64,000 nucleotides of DNA from AC-43 sp963728855 (GTDB lineage Bacteria > Actinomycetota > Actinomycetes > Mycobacteriales > Micromonosporaceae), in assembly GCA_963728855.1 (NCBI GenBank), contig CAVSLN010000001.1:558001-622000 (forward strand), given 5' to 3'. Both the position numbers and the translations under genes were made by a program. The notes under the pieces are model-generated. The model did not search any database. It had not been told where the DNA came from and saw only the letters and a list, made by a program, of their open reading frames with translations. Below, in pieces: positions 16,263 to 24,677 of this stretch; within the stretch, counting starts at the first letter, position 1, and each line of letters starts with the position of its first letter.

Positions 16263-17036
16263 TCAACCGAGCGAACGGGCCGCACCTCGCCCGGCCGCCG
16301 CTGGCGCGCTCGCGGTGGCACGTACCGCCTTGACGATCGCCGGGACCGAGCCGACCAGCAGCACGACTGACCAGATGATGCCCGCGACGGCAAGGGCGAT
16401 GGCGGCGATGTCGTCGAGGATGCTCACCAGGACCAGCGGCACCAGCCCGTGCAGGAACGCGGTCAGCACGTTACCCACGAGCGAGGTCAGCGTCAGCGTG
16501 ACCAGGCCCTTGTTCTGCAGGAAGCGCTGCTGGGCGAGGACGAGCGAGCCGGCGAAGACGAGCTTGAGCAGCATCAGCAGGGACAGCACGACAGCCGCCT
16601 GGCCGCGGGGGAAGGACCCCCAGATGAGAAGGTACGCGATGGTGCCGAACGGTGCCGCCAGGAGCAGGGTCACCATCAGCACCAGCCGGGTGATGGCCAG
16701 TACGAGCAGGGCGATGGCGGCCAGCAGCAGCAGGAGCGAGAAGACCAGCGTGGCCGCGCCCTGTACCCGGCCGTGTATCCGGTCGGGTACCAGCAGCCCG
16801 GCACCCATGACCACCACGGTGAACAGGACGATGCCGTCGACCAGCGCCAGATAGGCGATGGCGTACCCGGGTGGGGTGGACGCCTGCGCCGGTACGTCGA
16901 CCCCGAGGCCGCCCGCCTGTACCGCCAGGGCGGCCCCGGCGTCGTGCCCGCCGAGCAGCAACGGTGTGCCGATCTCGACCAGTACGGCGAGGGCCATGGC
17001 CGCGAGTGCGATGACGAAGAACGGGATCCGCAGCAT
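16263..17036 (-). CDS. multi-spanning membrane protein at the end of the CIS operon
   Basis: A 257-residue protein with about six hydrophobic segments (for example ALAAMALAVLVEIGTPLLL, ATLVFSLLLLLAAIALLVLA, IAALALAVAGIIW-like near the C-terminus). It is downstream of tail protein I and a small single-span protein on the same strand, with gaps of 9 and about 50 bases, so it is probably the last gene of the same transcript. No family is recognised. By analogy with actinobacterial contractile systems that use a membrane partner, it could anchor or trigger the particle; that is inference from position. Confidence 0.7.
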   Translation of the reverse strand: MLRIPFFVIALAAMALAVLVEIGTPLLLGGHDAGAALAVQAGGLGVDVPAQASTPPGYAIAYLALVDGIVLFTVVVMGAGLLVPDRIHGRVQGAATLVFSLLLLLAAIALLVLAITRLVLMVTLLLAAPFGTIAYLLIWGSFPRGQAAVVLSLLMLLKLVFAGSLVLAQQRFLQNKGLVTLTLTSLVGNVLTAFLHGLVPLVLVSILDDIAAIALAVAGIIWSVVLLVGSVPAIVKAVRATASAPAAAGRGAARSLG

Positions 17037-17045
17037 GCGAGCCTC

Positions 17046-17492
17046 CTAGGGCAGGGTGACGACACAGCTTGTGGTACCGGCGCAGGCGACGACGACGTCA
17101 CCGCCACCGGCGTCGACCGACACGGTGACGTCCGTGCCGGCTGCGACGTCGTCGCGTACCGTGACGTCGCGTCGCGGCGCCTTCGCTTCGACGGTCACGG
17201 CGTCGCGGGCGTGCAGGCGCAGTTGCCGCACATCCTGGTTGGCGGCCGCGACGCGCAGCGTGCATGAGCCGGGTACGGTCAACGTCGACTCGGCCAGGCA
17301 GTCCGCGGTGAGGTCGGCCCGGGCCACCGGTGCCGGGGCGCCCGCCCGCGCGCCGAGCCACGCGACGAAGCCGTTGTGCAGATCCTTCTGGTCGCCGCTG
17401 CCGGCACCGGCACCCATGGCCACCGCGCCGGTGTACAGCAGCGCCAGCACGGCGAGTACCGCGCAGACCACGACCTTCTGCCGGCGCGTCAC
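17046..17492 (-). CDS. small single-span exported or membrane protein
   Basis: 148 residues from GTG 17492. An N-terminal hydrophobic segment (VVVCAVLAVLALLYTGAVA) acts as signal or anchor; the rest is a predicted extracytoplasmic beta-rich domain with four Cys residues (CLAE, SCTLRV, VVACAGTTSCVV) that could form disulfides. The TGA of a 17-codon frame overlaps its GTG, suggesting coupling to the upstream tail gene. Nothing in the databases comes to mind. Its place between the tail genes and the multi-span protein suggests a role with the CIS at the membrane. Confidence 0.6.
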   Translation of the reverse strand: MTRRQKVVVCAVLAVLALLYTGAVAMGAGAGSGDQKDLHNGFVAWLGARAGAPAPVARADLTADCLAESTLTVPGSCTLRVAAANQDVRQLRLHARDAVTVEAKAPRRDVTVRDDVAAGTDVTVSVDAGGGDVVVACAGTTSCVVTLP

Positions 17493-17543
17493 GACGCCGC
17501 CCCGGTTTGCGCGGCGCGTGGCGCCGAACAGTTCGCTGTCATC

Positions 17544-18056
17544 TCACTGCTCCTCGGTGAGTGGTGGGGTCGAGTCCAGGGCGACGTCACAGGTGGTGGC
17601 GGCCGGCTTCTCCAGCGCCACGAGGTGGCGCACGAGCTCCAGCCGGTCGGCCGCGGGCGCGGGAACCCGGATCACGATGTGGAACGGCCGGCCCGCGGGC
17701 TCCTCGACGGTGAAACCGGGTACCCCCGTCGCGGTCTCCAGCAGGGCGCGCAGCCCGGACGCCGTGCCCCGCCACCGGGCGAGGTACGCGCCGCGTGCGA
17801 CGAGGTCGCGCAGCCGGCCGGCGGGCAGGGTGCCGGCGACGCCGAGATGGTCCAGCGCCACCCAGCGGGTCAGGAACGGTACCAGCGCGTCCGGCGCACG
17901 GTAGGCGGCGGCGAGCGTGTCGACCGCCGCCAGGACCGCCTCGCTCGGCGCGTGCAGCTCCTGCATCGAGCCCAGCAGCGCCGACAGGACGCTGCCCGGC
18001 GTGACGGCCCGCTGGTACGCCACGGGCAGCAGCCGGGCGATCTGGTCGCTACGCAT
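17544..18056 (-). CDS. contractile injection system tail protein I-like baseplate subunit
   Basis: 170 residues resembling phage P2 tail protein I (PF09684), a baseplate/wedge component. Typical pattern: RLLPVAYQRA at the start, then RWVALDHLG, GRLRDLVARGAYLARWRGTA and a C-terminal beta part that binds neighbouring wedges (GRPFHIVIRVPAP). The start overlaps the end of the baseplate J gene by 8 bp. It is the last recognisable structural gene of the operon. Confidence 0.75.
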   Translation of the reverse strand: MRSDQIARLLPVAYQRAVTPGSVLSALLGSMQELHAPSEAVLAAVDTLAAAYRAPDALVPFLTRWVALDHLGVAGTLPAGRLRDLVARGAYLARWRGTASGLRALLETATGVPGFTVEEPAGRPFHIVIRVPAPAADRLELVRHLVALEKPAATTCDVALDSTPPLTEEQ

Positions 18057-20673
18057 CCTCCCGCACCACCTCGACGTCGTGCTCGCCGGAGCACAGCAGC
18101 CAGGTGTCCGGGATGGTCACCGCCTGGCGGGTCTCCCGGTTCGCGGCCGCCGCCCACCGGTCCGGACCGGTGCGGCGGAACACGCCCCGGGCGGTACCGG
18201 CGACCACCTGGCCGTCGGACGTGGCCGCCACGGCTTCGACCGGCTCGAACCGGGTCCGGTCCCGCAGCGGCAGCCCGCCGTTGACGTCCGGCGCCCGCCA
18301 GACCGGGTTGGCCGCCGTGGCGTCGAGCGTGAGCACGCCCGCGCTCTGGCTGGCGGCGAGCGCGGTCCCGCCGGCGAAGGCGAGGTCCCAGCAGGTGCCG
18401 CCGGTCCAGCCCGCCGGCAGCGGCTGCCACCGCACGTCGGCCTCGAACAGCCGCGCCCGGTGGCAGCCTTCGCCGGGGCGTTGCGCGTCGGCCTCGCCGG
18501 TGCCGGCCCAGAGCAGGGTCGCGGGTCCGTCGTACTGGACCGCCAGAGTCCGGGTATCCACATTGGACAGTCCGATGTGGCGGAAGGTGTTGCCGCGCCC
18601 ACCCGACACCGACAGGTACACGCCGTACCGGGCCTGCGCGGCAAGCGCGACCCCGACGCCCCGGTCGGAGACGAACGAGCAGACCGCGTAGAAGCCGCGG
18701 TCGGGGTCGCTCGGGTCGACGAGTACCTGCAGCGGTACCGAGCCGGGCAGCAGGGACAGCTCGTAGAGCCCGGCGTCGGTCGCCAGGAGCAGCGCGCCCG
18801 CGTCCTCCCGGTCCACCCACGCCATACTCGTCACGGCCGGCTCGAGCTCGGCGAGCTTCGTCCAGCGCTCACCCAGGTCGACCGAGAGGTAGATCCGCGA
18901 GCCGCCGGACGCGGCCCGGGTCACCACGGCCACCGCGCCGGGCCGGGCCACGATGCCGGCCCGTTGGGGTGCTGGCGCCGGCTCCACCCGGCGTACCTGC
19001 TCGCCGGGGAAGCGCCCGACGGGCTCCCAGCCGACCGCGGCGTTGGTGGACCGGAACAGCACCTCGTCGCAGCCGGCGTACCAGGTGTCCGGCTGGAACG
19101 CGTCCACGCCGGCCGCCCGTACCCGGGTGTCGGGCGCCTCCTGGACGACGAAGCGCACCTCGTCGACGTAGCTCACGCCGGGCTCGGCCTGCTCCAGCAG
19201 GCGGTACACGTTGGACGCCCGCAGCGGCTCCCCGAACGCCCACCCGCTGGCCGTCGCGGGTGTCGATAGTGGACTGATCGTCTGGTATAGGCGGTGGTGG
19301 ATGCGCTGGCGTACCGCGTCCGGGTCCTCCTGCGCGCGCACCACGGCCCGGCCGCGTACCGACACCGGCTTGTACCGCGCCCACGTGGTGACCACGCTGG
19401 TGCCCAGCGACCGCCGGCCGTCCAGATCCCGCTGGGTGGCCGCCAGCACGTCGGGTGCCTGCTGCCCGGTGAGCGCCTCGACCGGCAGCCGCCAGCCGGG
19501 CCGCGCCTGCTCCGCCACGTCTGGTACCAGCACCACCTCCACCTCACCCGGCTGGCCGAAGGACCACACGCCGGCACGGGTGAACGCGCGCGCCCGGGCG
19601 ACCGCGCCCGACGACGCGGTGGCGAGCAGCTCGAAGTCGCGGGCGGTGATGGCGCGCTGCTGGGAGAAGAACTCGTACGGCCCGCGGGCCAGCGCCGACT
19701 CGATCGCCTCCAGCGCCCGTCCGCCGCGCGCCGGCGCCGGGTTGGTCACCGTCACGCCCGGGATGGGGTCGCGCAGCGCGGTGAGGGTGTCCGTGGCCAC
19801 GTTGCCCTCGGGTCCGCCGCCGACCCGGTACCACAGGCGGATCTGCCGTCCCGCCGCCGGTATCGCCGCGAGCGGGCCGTCCGGGTCCGCGTCGCCGTCC
19901 GGGTCCGCGTCGCCGTCCGGGTCCGCGTCGCCGTCCGGGTCCGCGTCGCCGTGGCGGGTGTCCAGCGCCGGTGCGAAAGTCACCGTACCGGTGCTCCGGT
20001 CGAGCAGGTACACCCGGTCGGTGGGCTTCGCCCCGGCGAACGTCGGCACCGGCTGCCACAGCTCGTAGGTGACGCCGTCGAACTCGCGGGCCGACCCGCC
20101 GTCGGCGGGGTACCCGTCCGGGACCGCCACGCCGAGCACCACGTCGTACGGCTCGTTGGCGGTCACGATCGGCGCCCGGGCGGCGCGCAGCACCTGGCCG
20201 GGCGCGCCGGTACCGATGCCGAGCAGCTCACCGGCGACCGGTTCGCCGTGGTGCGCCCGTACCGCGACCTCGGTCTGGTCCGGCTCGATGGCGACCGCGG
20301 TGGCGGTGCTGAACACGACCTGCTGCGGGTCGGCCGGGCGGGCGACCGCCACGCGGGTACCGGCCGGGATCACGACGCGGTCGGTGCCCGGGCCGACCCG
20401 CGTGAACCGCAGGTCCGCCCAGGCGGCCGCGGGCGGGTGCCGGGGGACGCCGAGCAGGTTGAGGAACTCCACGTACGCCTTCTCGGGTAGCCGGTTGAGC
20501 CGGTAGAGCATGACCTCGGTGAGGTAGGCGAATGCTTCGATGAGCACCATGCCGGGGTCGTGCACCGACCGGTCTGTCCACTCTGGACAGGAGCGCGCCG
20601 CGTGGTCGCGCGCCTGCTGGACCAGGTCTGCGAAGGTACGGTCGTCGAGGTTGGGTACGGGCGTGGTCATCAC
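18049..20673 (-). CDS. baseplate J-like protein fused to a propeller-like C-terminal region
   Basis: 874 residues. The N-terminal ~530 residues match putative baseplate assembly proteins (TIGR02243, gp6/J-like): SVHDPGMVLIEAFAYLTEVM, LGVPRHPPAAAWADL, ITARDFELLATASSGAVARA. From about residue 535 the protein changes to repeated beta-propeller/Asp-box-like units (VLFRSTNAAVGWEPVG, IYLSVDLGERWTKLAE, LLATDAGLYELS, VVAGTARGVFRRTG). I read this as one wedge protein with a surface propeller, possibly a receptor- or partner-binding domain. Two J-type proteins are usual in extracellular CIS loci; here there is one. A DPDGDA repeat from four 18-bp units lies near residue 245. It overlaps its neighbours by 4 and 8 bp. 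Confidence 0.85.
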   Translation of the reverse strand: MMTTPVPNLDDRTFADLVQQARDHAARSCPEWTDRSVHDPGMVLIEAFAYLTEVMLYRLNRLPEKAYVEFLNLLGVPRHPPAAAWADLRFTRVGPGTDRVVIPAGTRVAVARPADPQQVVFSTATAVAIEPDQTEVAVRAHHGEPVAGELLGIGTGAPGQVLRAARAPIVTANEPYDVVLGVAVPDGYPADGGSAREFDGVTYELWQPVPTFAGAKPTDRVYLLDRSTGTVTFAPALDTRHGDADPDGDADPDGDADPDGDADPDGPLAAIPAAGRQIRLWYRVGGGPEGNVATDTLTALRDPIPGVTVTNPAPARGGRALEAIESALARGPYEFFSQQRAITARDFELLATASSGAVARARAFTRAGVWSFGQPGEVEVVLVPDVAEQARPGWRLPVEALTGQQAPDVLAATQRDLDGRRSLGTSVVTTWARYKPVSVRGRAVVRAQEDPDAVRQRIHHRLYQTISPLSTPATASGWAFGEPLRASNVYRLLEQAEPGVSYVDEVRFVVQEAPDTRVRAAGVDAFQPDTWYAGCDEVLFRSTNAAVGWEPVGRFPGEQVRRVEPAPAPQRAGIVARPGAVAVVTRAASGGSRIYLSVDLGERWTKLAELEPAVTSMAWVDREDAGALLLATDAGLYELSLLPGSVPLQVLVDPSDPDRGFYAVCSFVSDRGVGVALAAQARYGVYLSVSGGRGNTFRHIGLSNVDTRTLAVQYDGPATLLWAGTGEADAQRPGEGCHRARLFEADVRWQPLPAGWTGGTCWDLAFAGGTALAASQSAGVLTLDATAANPVWRAPDVNGGLPLRDRTRFEPVEAVAATSDGQVVAGTARGVFRRTGPDRWAAAANRETRQAVTIPDTWLLCSGEHDVEVVREDA
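19879..19950. repeat. in-frame tandem repeat, 18-bp unit x4, in the baseplate gene
   Basis: GTCCGGGTCCGCGTCGCC repeated at 19879, 19897, 19915 and 19933 without change. It encodes Asp-Pro-Asp-Gly-Asp-Ala units on the minus strand. Perfect identity suggests recent slippage, and copy changes keep the frame. Confidence 0.9.
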
Positions 20674-21086
20674 GCGCCTCCAGCGGGGATCGCGAGCTCG
20701 ATGGTGTCGACGGTGAGGCTCTCCCGGACCCGGTACCGCAGGGTCACGGTGAGCCGTTCGGGTACCTGCGGGTCGGCGGCGGCGTCGAGGTCGACGATCT
20801 CGACCCGCGGCTCCCAGCGGCGCAGCGCCGACCGTACATAGTGGACGGCCAGCCCGGCCGTGGTCTGGTCGTTCCCGGCGAAGAGCAGGCGATGCAGGTG
20901 CGACCCGTACTCCGGGCGCATCAGCCGCTCGCCGGGTGCGGTGCAGAGCAGCATGATGATCGCCTGGCGGACCGCCGCGTCGCCCTCGATCATGCTGAGC
21001 TCGCCGGTCGCGGTGGCGGCCAGCCCGATCCCGCTCGACTCGAACCCGGCGCCCGCGAAGCGGAAGGCGCGGTCGCGGCCGCTCAT
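20670..21086 (-). CDS. gp25-like baseplate wedge protein
   Basis: 138 residues of the GPW/gp25 family (PF04965), the wedge protein that starts sheath assembly. Visible pattern: SGIGLAATATGELSMIEGDA, VRQAIIMLLCTAPGERLMRPEYGSHLHRLLF, where ERLMRPEYG is the family hallmark. ATG 21086 overlaps the PAAR-like gene's stop, and its own stop overlaps the baseplate J start. A longer frame upstream is just antisense noise over the PAAR gene. Confidence 0.88.
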   Translation of the reverse strand: MSGRDRAFRFAGAGFESSGIGLAATATGELSMIEGDAAVRQAIIMLLCTAPGERLMRPEYGSHLHRLLFAGNDQTTAGLAVHYVRSALRRWEPRVEIVDLDAAADPQVPERLTVTLRYRVRESLTVDTIELAIPAGGA

Positions 21087-21421
21087 CCGTCGGCCCGCAC
21101 GAAGGACTGGCCCGGGTCGCGGACCGTGTAGTGGACGGTGCCCGGTACGGTGCCGTCGGTCAGACCGTCCATATTGGACAGTACGACCGCGTGCCCGTCG
21201 ACCCGGATCCAAGCGCTGTACCCGGTGGCGACCGCGAGCGTCGTGGCGCAGGGCTTCATGGTCGGCCCCACGTTGGGGCAGGCGACGATGGTACGCCCTT
21301 GCGGGTCGTCCGCGACGAGCACCGGCGCCGACCCGACCGTGACGTACCCTTGCCGGGCCACGTTCTCCACCCGGCCGTCGTGACCGCACCGCACGACCGC
21401 GTCCACGGTGACCAGTTCCAT
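21083..21421 (-). CDS. PAAR-like spike-tip protein
   Basis: 112 residues. The sequence VACPNVGPTMKPCATTLAVA and the beta-rich remainder resemble PAAR-like/DUF4280 tip proteins that cap a VgrG-type spike, with Cys residues positioned to bind a metal. Its position between the spike gene and gp25 fits: extracellular CIS loci keep spike, gp25 and PAAR genes together. The family call rests more on context than on motif. Confidence 0.65.
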   Translation of the reverse strand: MELVTVDAVVRCGHDGRVENVARQGYVTVGSAPVLVADDPQGRTIVACPNVGPTMKPCATTLAVATGYSAWIRVDGHAVVLSNMDGLTDGTVPGTVHYTVRDPGQSFVRADG

Positions 21422-21496
21422 CCCTCACTCCTTCCGCACCGCCGCGGCGGTGCCGTCCTCACGTCGGTGCGCGCCTCACGTCGGTGCGCGGTCGAA

Positions 21497-23038
21497 CTAC
21501 GTCGGTGCCCGGTCGAAGTCCACGGTGCGGCCGCGGATGGTGACCGCCCGGCCGGGCGCCTCGACGACGAGGTCCCCGGCCGCGTGCAGGCGCAGCAGGT
21601 CGGGGCCGAGCTCGACGAAGCTGCCCGCCCGGTCGGCGATCCGTACCGAGTGCGCGGCGTCGTCCACCGCGATCGTCTGGCCGTCCGCCGTACGCAGCGA
21701 CCAGCGCCGTACGGCGCCGCCGGACACGCCGGGGTCGGGTGGGGGGAGCGCGCCGAAGAGCCCACCGAGGACGATGCCGTCCACCGGTCCGCCGTGCGGC
21801 AGCGCGACCAGGACCGTGTCGCCCACGTCCGGTAGGGCCACCAACCCCTTCCCGGGCCCGGCCCCGGGGCAGAGCACGCCCAGCCAACCGGCGTCGACGT
21901 CACCGTGCGCGGGAAGGCAGACCCGGACCCGGCCGGTACCGACGGGATCGTCGACGGCGGTGACCCGGCCGAGGGTCAGCGTGGCGTCCCGGCGTACCGG
22001 TTCGACCGCGGGCGGCCAGGTGGAGAAGGCCGTCCGGTACCCGCCACCGTCGACTGTGTGCACCGCCGAGCAGACGACGTAAGTGCCGTCCACCGGCTCG
22101 GCCACGCCGGCGAGCCGTACGCGGGTACCCGCACGCAGCCGGGGGTCGCCCGCCGCGCCGCCTTCGAGGATGAGCGCACCGGCGGCGCTCGTGTCCAGCT
22201 CCGCCTGCGCCCGGGCGGCCACGTCGCCGGCCGGCTGATCCAGCAGGTACCGCTCGGCGCCTCCGGCGCGCACGTCCAGCTCGACCCGCCGGCCCGACCG
22301 GGGCCGGTCGGCACGGGCGGTTGCCGCCTCGGCGCGCTGCGGATGCCAGCCGTACGCGGTGACCGCCTCGGCTGCCCGGTCCAGGTTCGCCTGGACGGTT
22401 GCCTCGTACAGGTTGTGTCCATAGTGGAGGGTCACCGGGTCGCCGTACCCGTCGAGCGTGCACAGCCGCAGTACCGTGCCGTCCAGCGTGACGTGGTACC
22501 CGACCCGCGCGGCCACCTCGACCAGCAGGTCCAGGTCGCTCTGGCGGTCCTGTACCAGCCAGGGGAAGCGGCCGCCCGGTGCGGCGCCGCCCGGTACGGG
22601 GCCGGCCGGGGCGGGGCCGGCCGGGGCGGGGCCGGCCGGGGCGGGGCCGGCCGGGCTGTCCACGGTCACGCCGAGATCGGCGCACAGCAGCTCGGCCAGC
22701 TCGGTGGCGCTGACCGACTCCAGCGCGCGTACCCGCTGGCAGCGGCGCAGCCGGTGCAGCCGGTCGTACCCCCGCACCCGCGTGGTCGTCGCGCCGTCCG
22801 GCTCGCGCGTCAGCTCCACACAGGTCAGGTCGCCCTCGAAGAGCGGCAGGTCGAAGCCGACCACCCCGACGCGCAGCGGCGCGCCCAGCCGGTACGCCGG
22901 CCAGCCGGTCCCGGCGAACGCCACCTCACACTGGCTGGCGGCGTCGAGGCGGTGCGAAACGCGCACGGTCAGCACCCGCGTGTCGAGCACCGGTACGCCA
23001 TCCACGTCCACCGTCACGGTGGCGGCGACCGCGCTCAT
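21497..23038 (-). CDS. VgrG-like spike protein of the contractile injection system
   Basis: 513 residues from ATG 23038, which overlaps the LysM gene stop (ATGA). The N-terminal domain (CEVAFAGTGWPAYRLGAPLRV, FEGDLTCVELTREPDG, RGYDRLHRLRRCQRVRALES) and the gp5/OB-like domain (GRVTAVDDPVGTGRVRVCLP...GWLGVLCPGAGPGKGLVALP, DVGDTVLVALPHG) are typical of the phage-late-control-D/VgrG type found in CIS loci. The C-terminal repeat-like beta part would form the needle. A Pro/Ala/Gly repeat (PAGPA units) sits in the linker near residue 130. No toxin domain is fused. Confidence 0.85.
   Translation of the reverse strand: MSAVAATVTVDVDGVPVLDTRVLTVRVSHRLDAASQCEVAFAGTGWPAYRLGAPLRVGVVGFDLPLFEGDLTCVELTREPDGATTTRVRGYDRLHRLRRCQRVRALESVSATELAELLCADLGVTVDSPAGPAPAGPAPAGPAPAGPVPGGAAPGGRFPWLVQDRQSDLDLLVEVAARVGYHVTLDGTVLRLCTLDGYGDPVTLHYGHNLYEATVQANLDRAAEAVTAYGWHPQRAEAATARADRPRSGRRVELDVRAGGAERYLLDQPAGDVAARAQAELDTSAAGALILEGGAAGDPRLRAGTRVRLAGVAEPVDGTYVVCSAVHTVDGGGYRTAFSTWPPAVEPVRRDATLTLGRVTAVDDPVGTGRVRVCLPAHGDVDAGWLGVLCPGAGPGKGLVALPDVGDTVLVALPHGGPVDGIVLGGLFGALPPPDPGVSGGAVRRWSLRTADGQTIAVDDAAHSVRIADRAGSFVELGPDLLRLHAAGDLVVEAPGRAVTIRGRTVDFDRAPT
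22601..22655. repeat. in-frame tandem repeat, 15-bp unit, in the spike gene
   Basis: GCCGGCCGGGGCGGG at 22601, 22616 and 22631 is followed by a partial fourth copy. It encodes Pro-Ala-Gly-Pro-Ala units on the minus strand in the linker between the two halves of the spike. Confidence 0.85.
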
Positions 23039-23781
23039 GCCCCACCTCCCGGGATCGCCGCCGGGATGCGGAGCACGGTGCCACCTGGTACGTCGAGCGG
23101 GTTGGCGAGCTCGTTGTGCTCGGCGAGCAGCCGCCAGCGGAACGGGTTGCCCAGCGCCTCCGTCGCGACGAGGTCGAAGCGGGTGCTCGTACCCGGCTGG
23201 CCGGCGGCGCCACCGGCGGAGGCGCCATCGCCGACGACCTGTACCGCGCCGCCCGCTGGCGTCGTGGGCGCCGACTCGGCGGCGGACAGCTCCTCCTCGA
23301 AGCTCCGGCGGGCCCCGGCGGCCGGCTCGGCCACGCGGACCAGCTTGAGACGCAGCCAGGAGCGCCGCGGTATCCCGGTCGCCCCGAACGCGTCGAAGCG
23401 TTCGGCGATCGCGACGATGACGCCGGGCAGGTTCCAGCTCTTGCCCCACACCAGCCGGACCAGCGGCGGGCGGAGCGAGCCGCGCTCCTGCGTGGAGTTC
23501 TCGGCCAGCCGCCACAGCGGACCGGTGAGCTCGCGGACGTCACCCGGGGCGACCGGGGACTCCACCAGGTCCACGTCGAAGACCAGGTCGAGGACGAGCT
23601 CCGTACGGCCGCCGCCGGTGAACTGCAACGGGTCGTCGGCGAGCCCGGCGCCGACAAGCTGGCGGCCGTCGCTGGTACGCGACCGGACTCCGGCCAACCG
23701 CCGTACCTCGACGGTCTCCGGGTTGAGCAGGCAGTCGATCCGCTCACCGGTCGCGTCGACCAGGAACGCTACCCGTTCCAT
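23035..23781 (-). CDS. LysM-domain baseplate hub protein
   Basis: 248 residues. The N-terminus (ERVAFLVDATGERIDCLLNP) and the central beta part match the CIS hub/tube-to-spike adaptor (Afp7/Pvc7-like). A C-terminal LysM-like segment is visible (FDLVATEALGNPFRWRLLAE, then NPLDVPGGTVLRIP). In this family LysM marks the adaptor and need not bind peptidoglycan. ATG 23781 is the in-family start; the frame's longer N-terminus is antisense noise. It overlaps the preceding gene by 13 bp and the spike gene by 4. Confidence 0.85.
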   Translation of the reverse strand: MERVAFLVDATGERIDCLLNPETVEVRRLAGVRSRTSDGRQLVGAGLADDPLQFTGGGRTELVLDLVFDVDLVESPVAPGDVRELTGPLWRLAENSTQERGSLRPPLVRLVWGKSWNLPGVIVAIAERFDAFGATGIPRRSWLRLKLVRVAEPAAGARRSFEEELSAAESAPTTPAGGAVQVVGDGASAGGAAGQPGTSTRFDLVATEALGNPFRWRLLAEHNELANPLDVPGGTVLRIPAAIPGGGA

Positions 23782-24677
23782 CGCAGCCCTCGCTGTTCGG
23801 CGTCCAGGCGCCGTACCCGTTCGGCGGCCTGGGCCGCGGCGGGCGTGGTACCGGGTGTCCACAGTGGATCGTCGGCCGGCAGCGACGGCCAGCGGCCGGC
23901 GGTCGGCGAGGCCGCCGGCTCGGCGACGGGTACCGCCGGGGCGGACCTGTCCGGCCGGCGCTGGCCGGTCGGCGCGTCGCCGCTCCATGCCTCGCTCGCC
24001 GACCGCGTCGCCAGCGAAACGGCGGCCGTCGGCGGAACGGCGGCCGTCGGCGGAACGGCGGCCGTCGGCGGAACGGCGGCCGTCGGCATCGCGGCCGGAA
24101 CCGCGGTGGTCCGGATCGCGGCGGCCGGCATCGCGGCCGGTGCCGCAACCGGTGTTGGCGCCGGAGCCGGTGTTGGTGTTGGTGCCGGAGCCGGAGCCGG
24201 AATGACTGTCGCAGCCGTTGCCGGAGCCGGAGCCGGAACGACTGTCGCCGCCATTGTCGGGACCGGTGCCAGAACGACTGTGCCAGCCGTTGCCGGAACC
24301 GATGCCGAGGTGCGCGGGGTCGCGACGGCAGGCGGGGTTGCCGCGGCTGCGGACGGCGCAACGGGCCGAGGTGGCGGGACGAACCCGTTGCGCGGAGCCG
24401 TCCCGGCTGGCAGGTCCGCCGACCGGGAAGCCACCGTAGTGCCCGCCGGTGCGGCGGCCGCCGCACCGGTTGCGCCGGCCGTGGTGCCGGTTGCCCCGGC
24501 CGCGGGGGAGCCGGTCGTTAAGCCGCCGGCAGCGGTCGCGGCGTTGCCCGTGGTGGAGTCCAACCGGTACGCGGCGCCGGCCACCCATGCGGCGCAGCGC
24601 AACAGCACGGCCGAGCCGGCGCGGCGCAGGCGTACCCGCCCGGGCAGGCGGGCGCTACGCGGTGGTGATGCCGGCAT
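23769..24677 (-). CDS. Ala/Pro/Thr-rich low-complexity protein in the CIS operon
   Basis: 302 residues. After a short basic/hydrophobic N-terminus (VRLRRAGSAVLLRCAAWVAG) about 200 residues are Ala, Pro, Thr and Val rich, including AAVPPT repeats. The C-terminal 40 residues (DDPLWTPG...AERVRRLDAEQRGLRWNG) are ordinary sequence and likely the conserved part. It lies between tube and LysM genes, where many CIS loci have a small protein of unknown role. The low-complexity tract is frame-open on several strands, so the start and extent are uncertain. No function is assigned. Confidence 0.55.
   Translation of the reverse strand: MPASPPRSARLPGRVRLRRAGSAVLLRCAAWVAGAAYRLDSTTGNAATAAGGLTTGSPAAGATGTTAGATGAAAAAPAGTTVASRSADLPAGTAPRNGFVPPPRPVAPSAAAATPPAVATPRTSASVPATAGTVVLAPVPTMAATVVPAPAPATAATVIPAPAPAPTPTPAPAPTPVAAPAAMPAAAIRTTAVPAAMPTAAVPPTAAVPPTAAVPPTAAVSLATRSASEAWSGDAPTGQRRPDRSAPAVPVAEPAASPTAGRWPSLPADDPLWTPGTTPAAAQAAERVRRLDAEQRGLRWNG
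24021..24089. repeat. in-frame tandem repeat, 18-bp unit
   Basis: GGCGGCCGTCGGCGGAAC at 24021, 24039 and 24057, with a partial fourth copy from 24075. It encodes the AAVPPT units of the low-complexity CIS protein. Confidence 0.85.
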
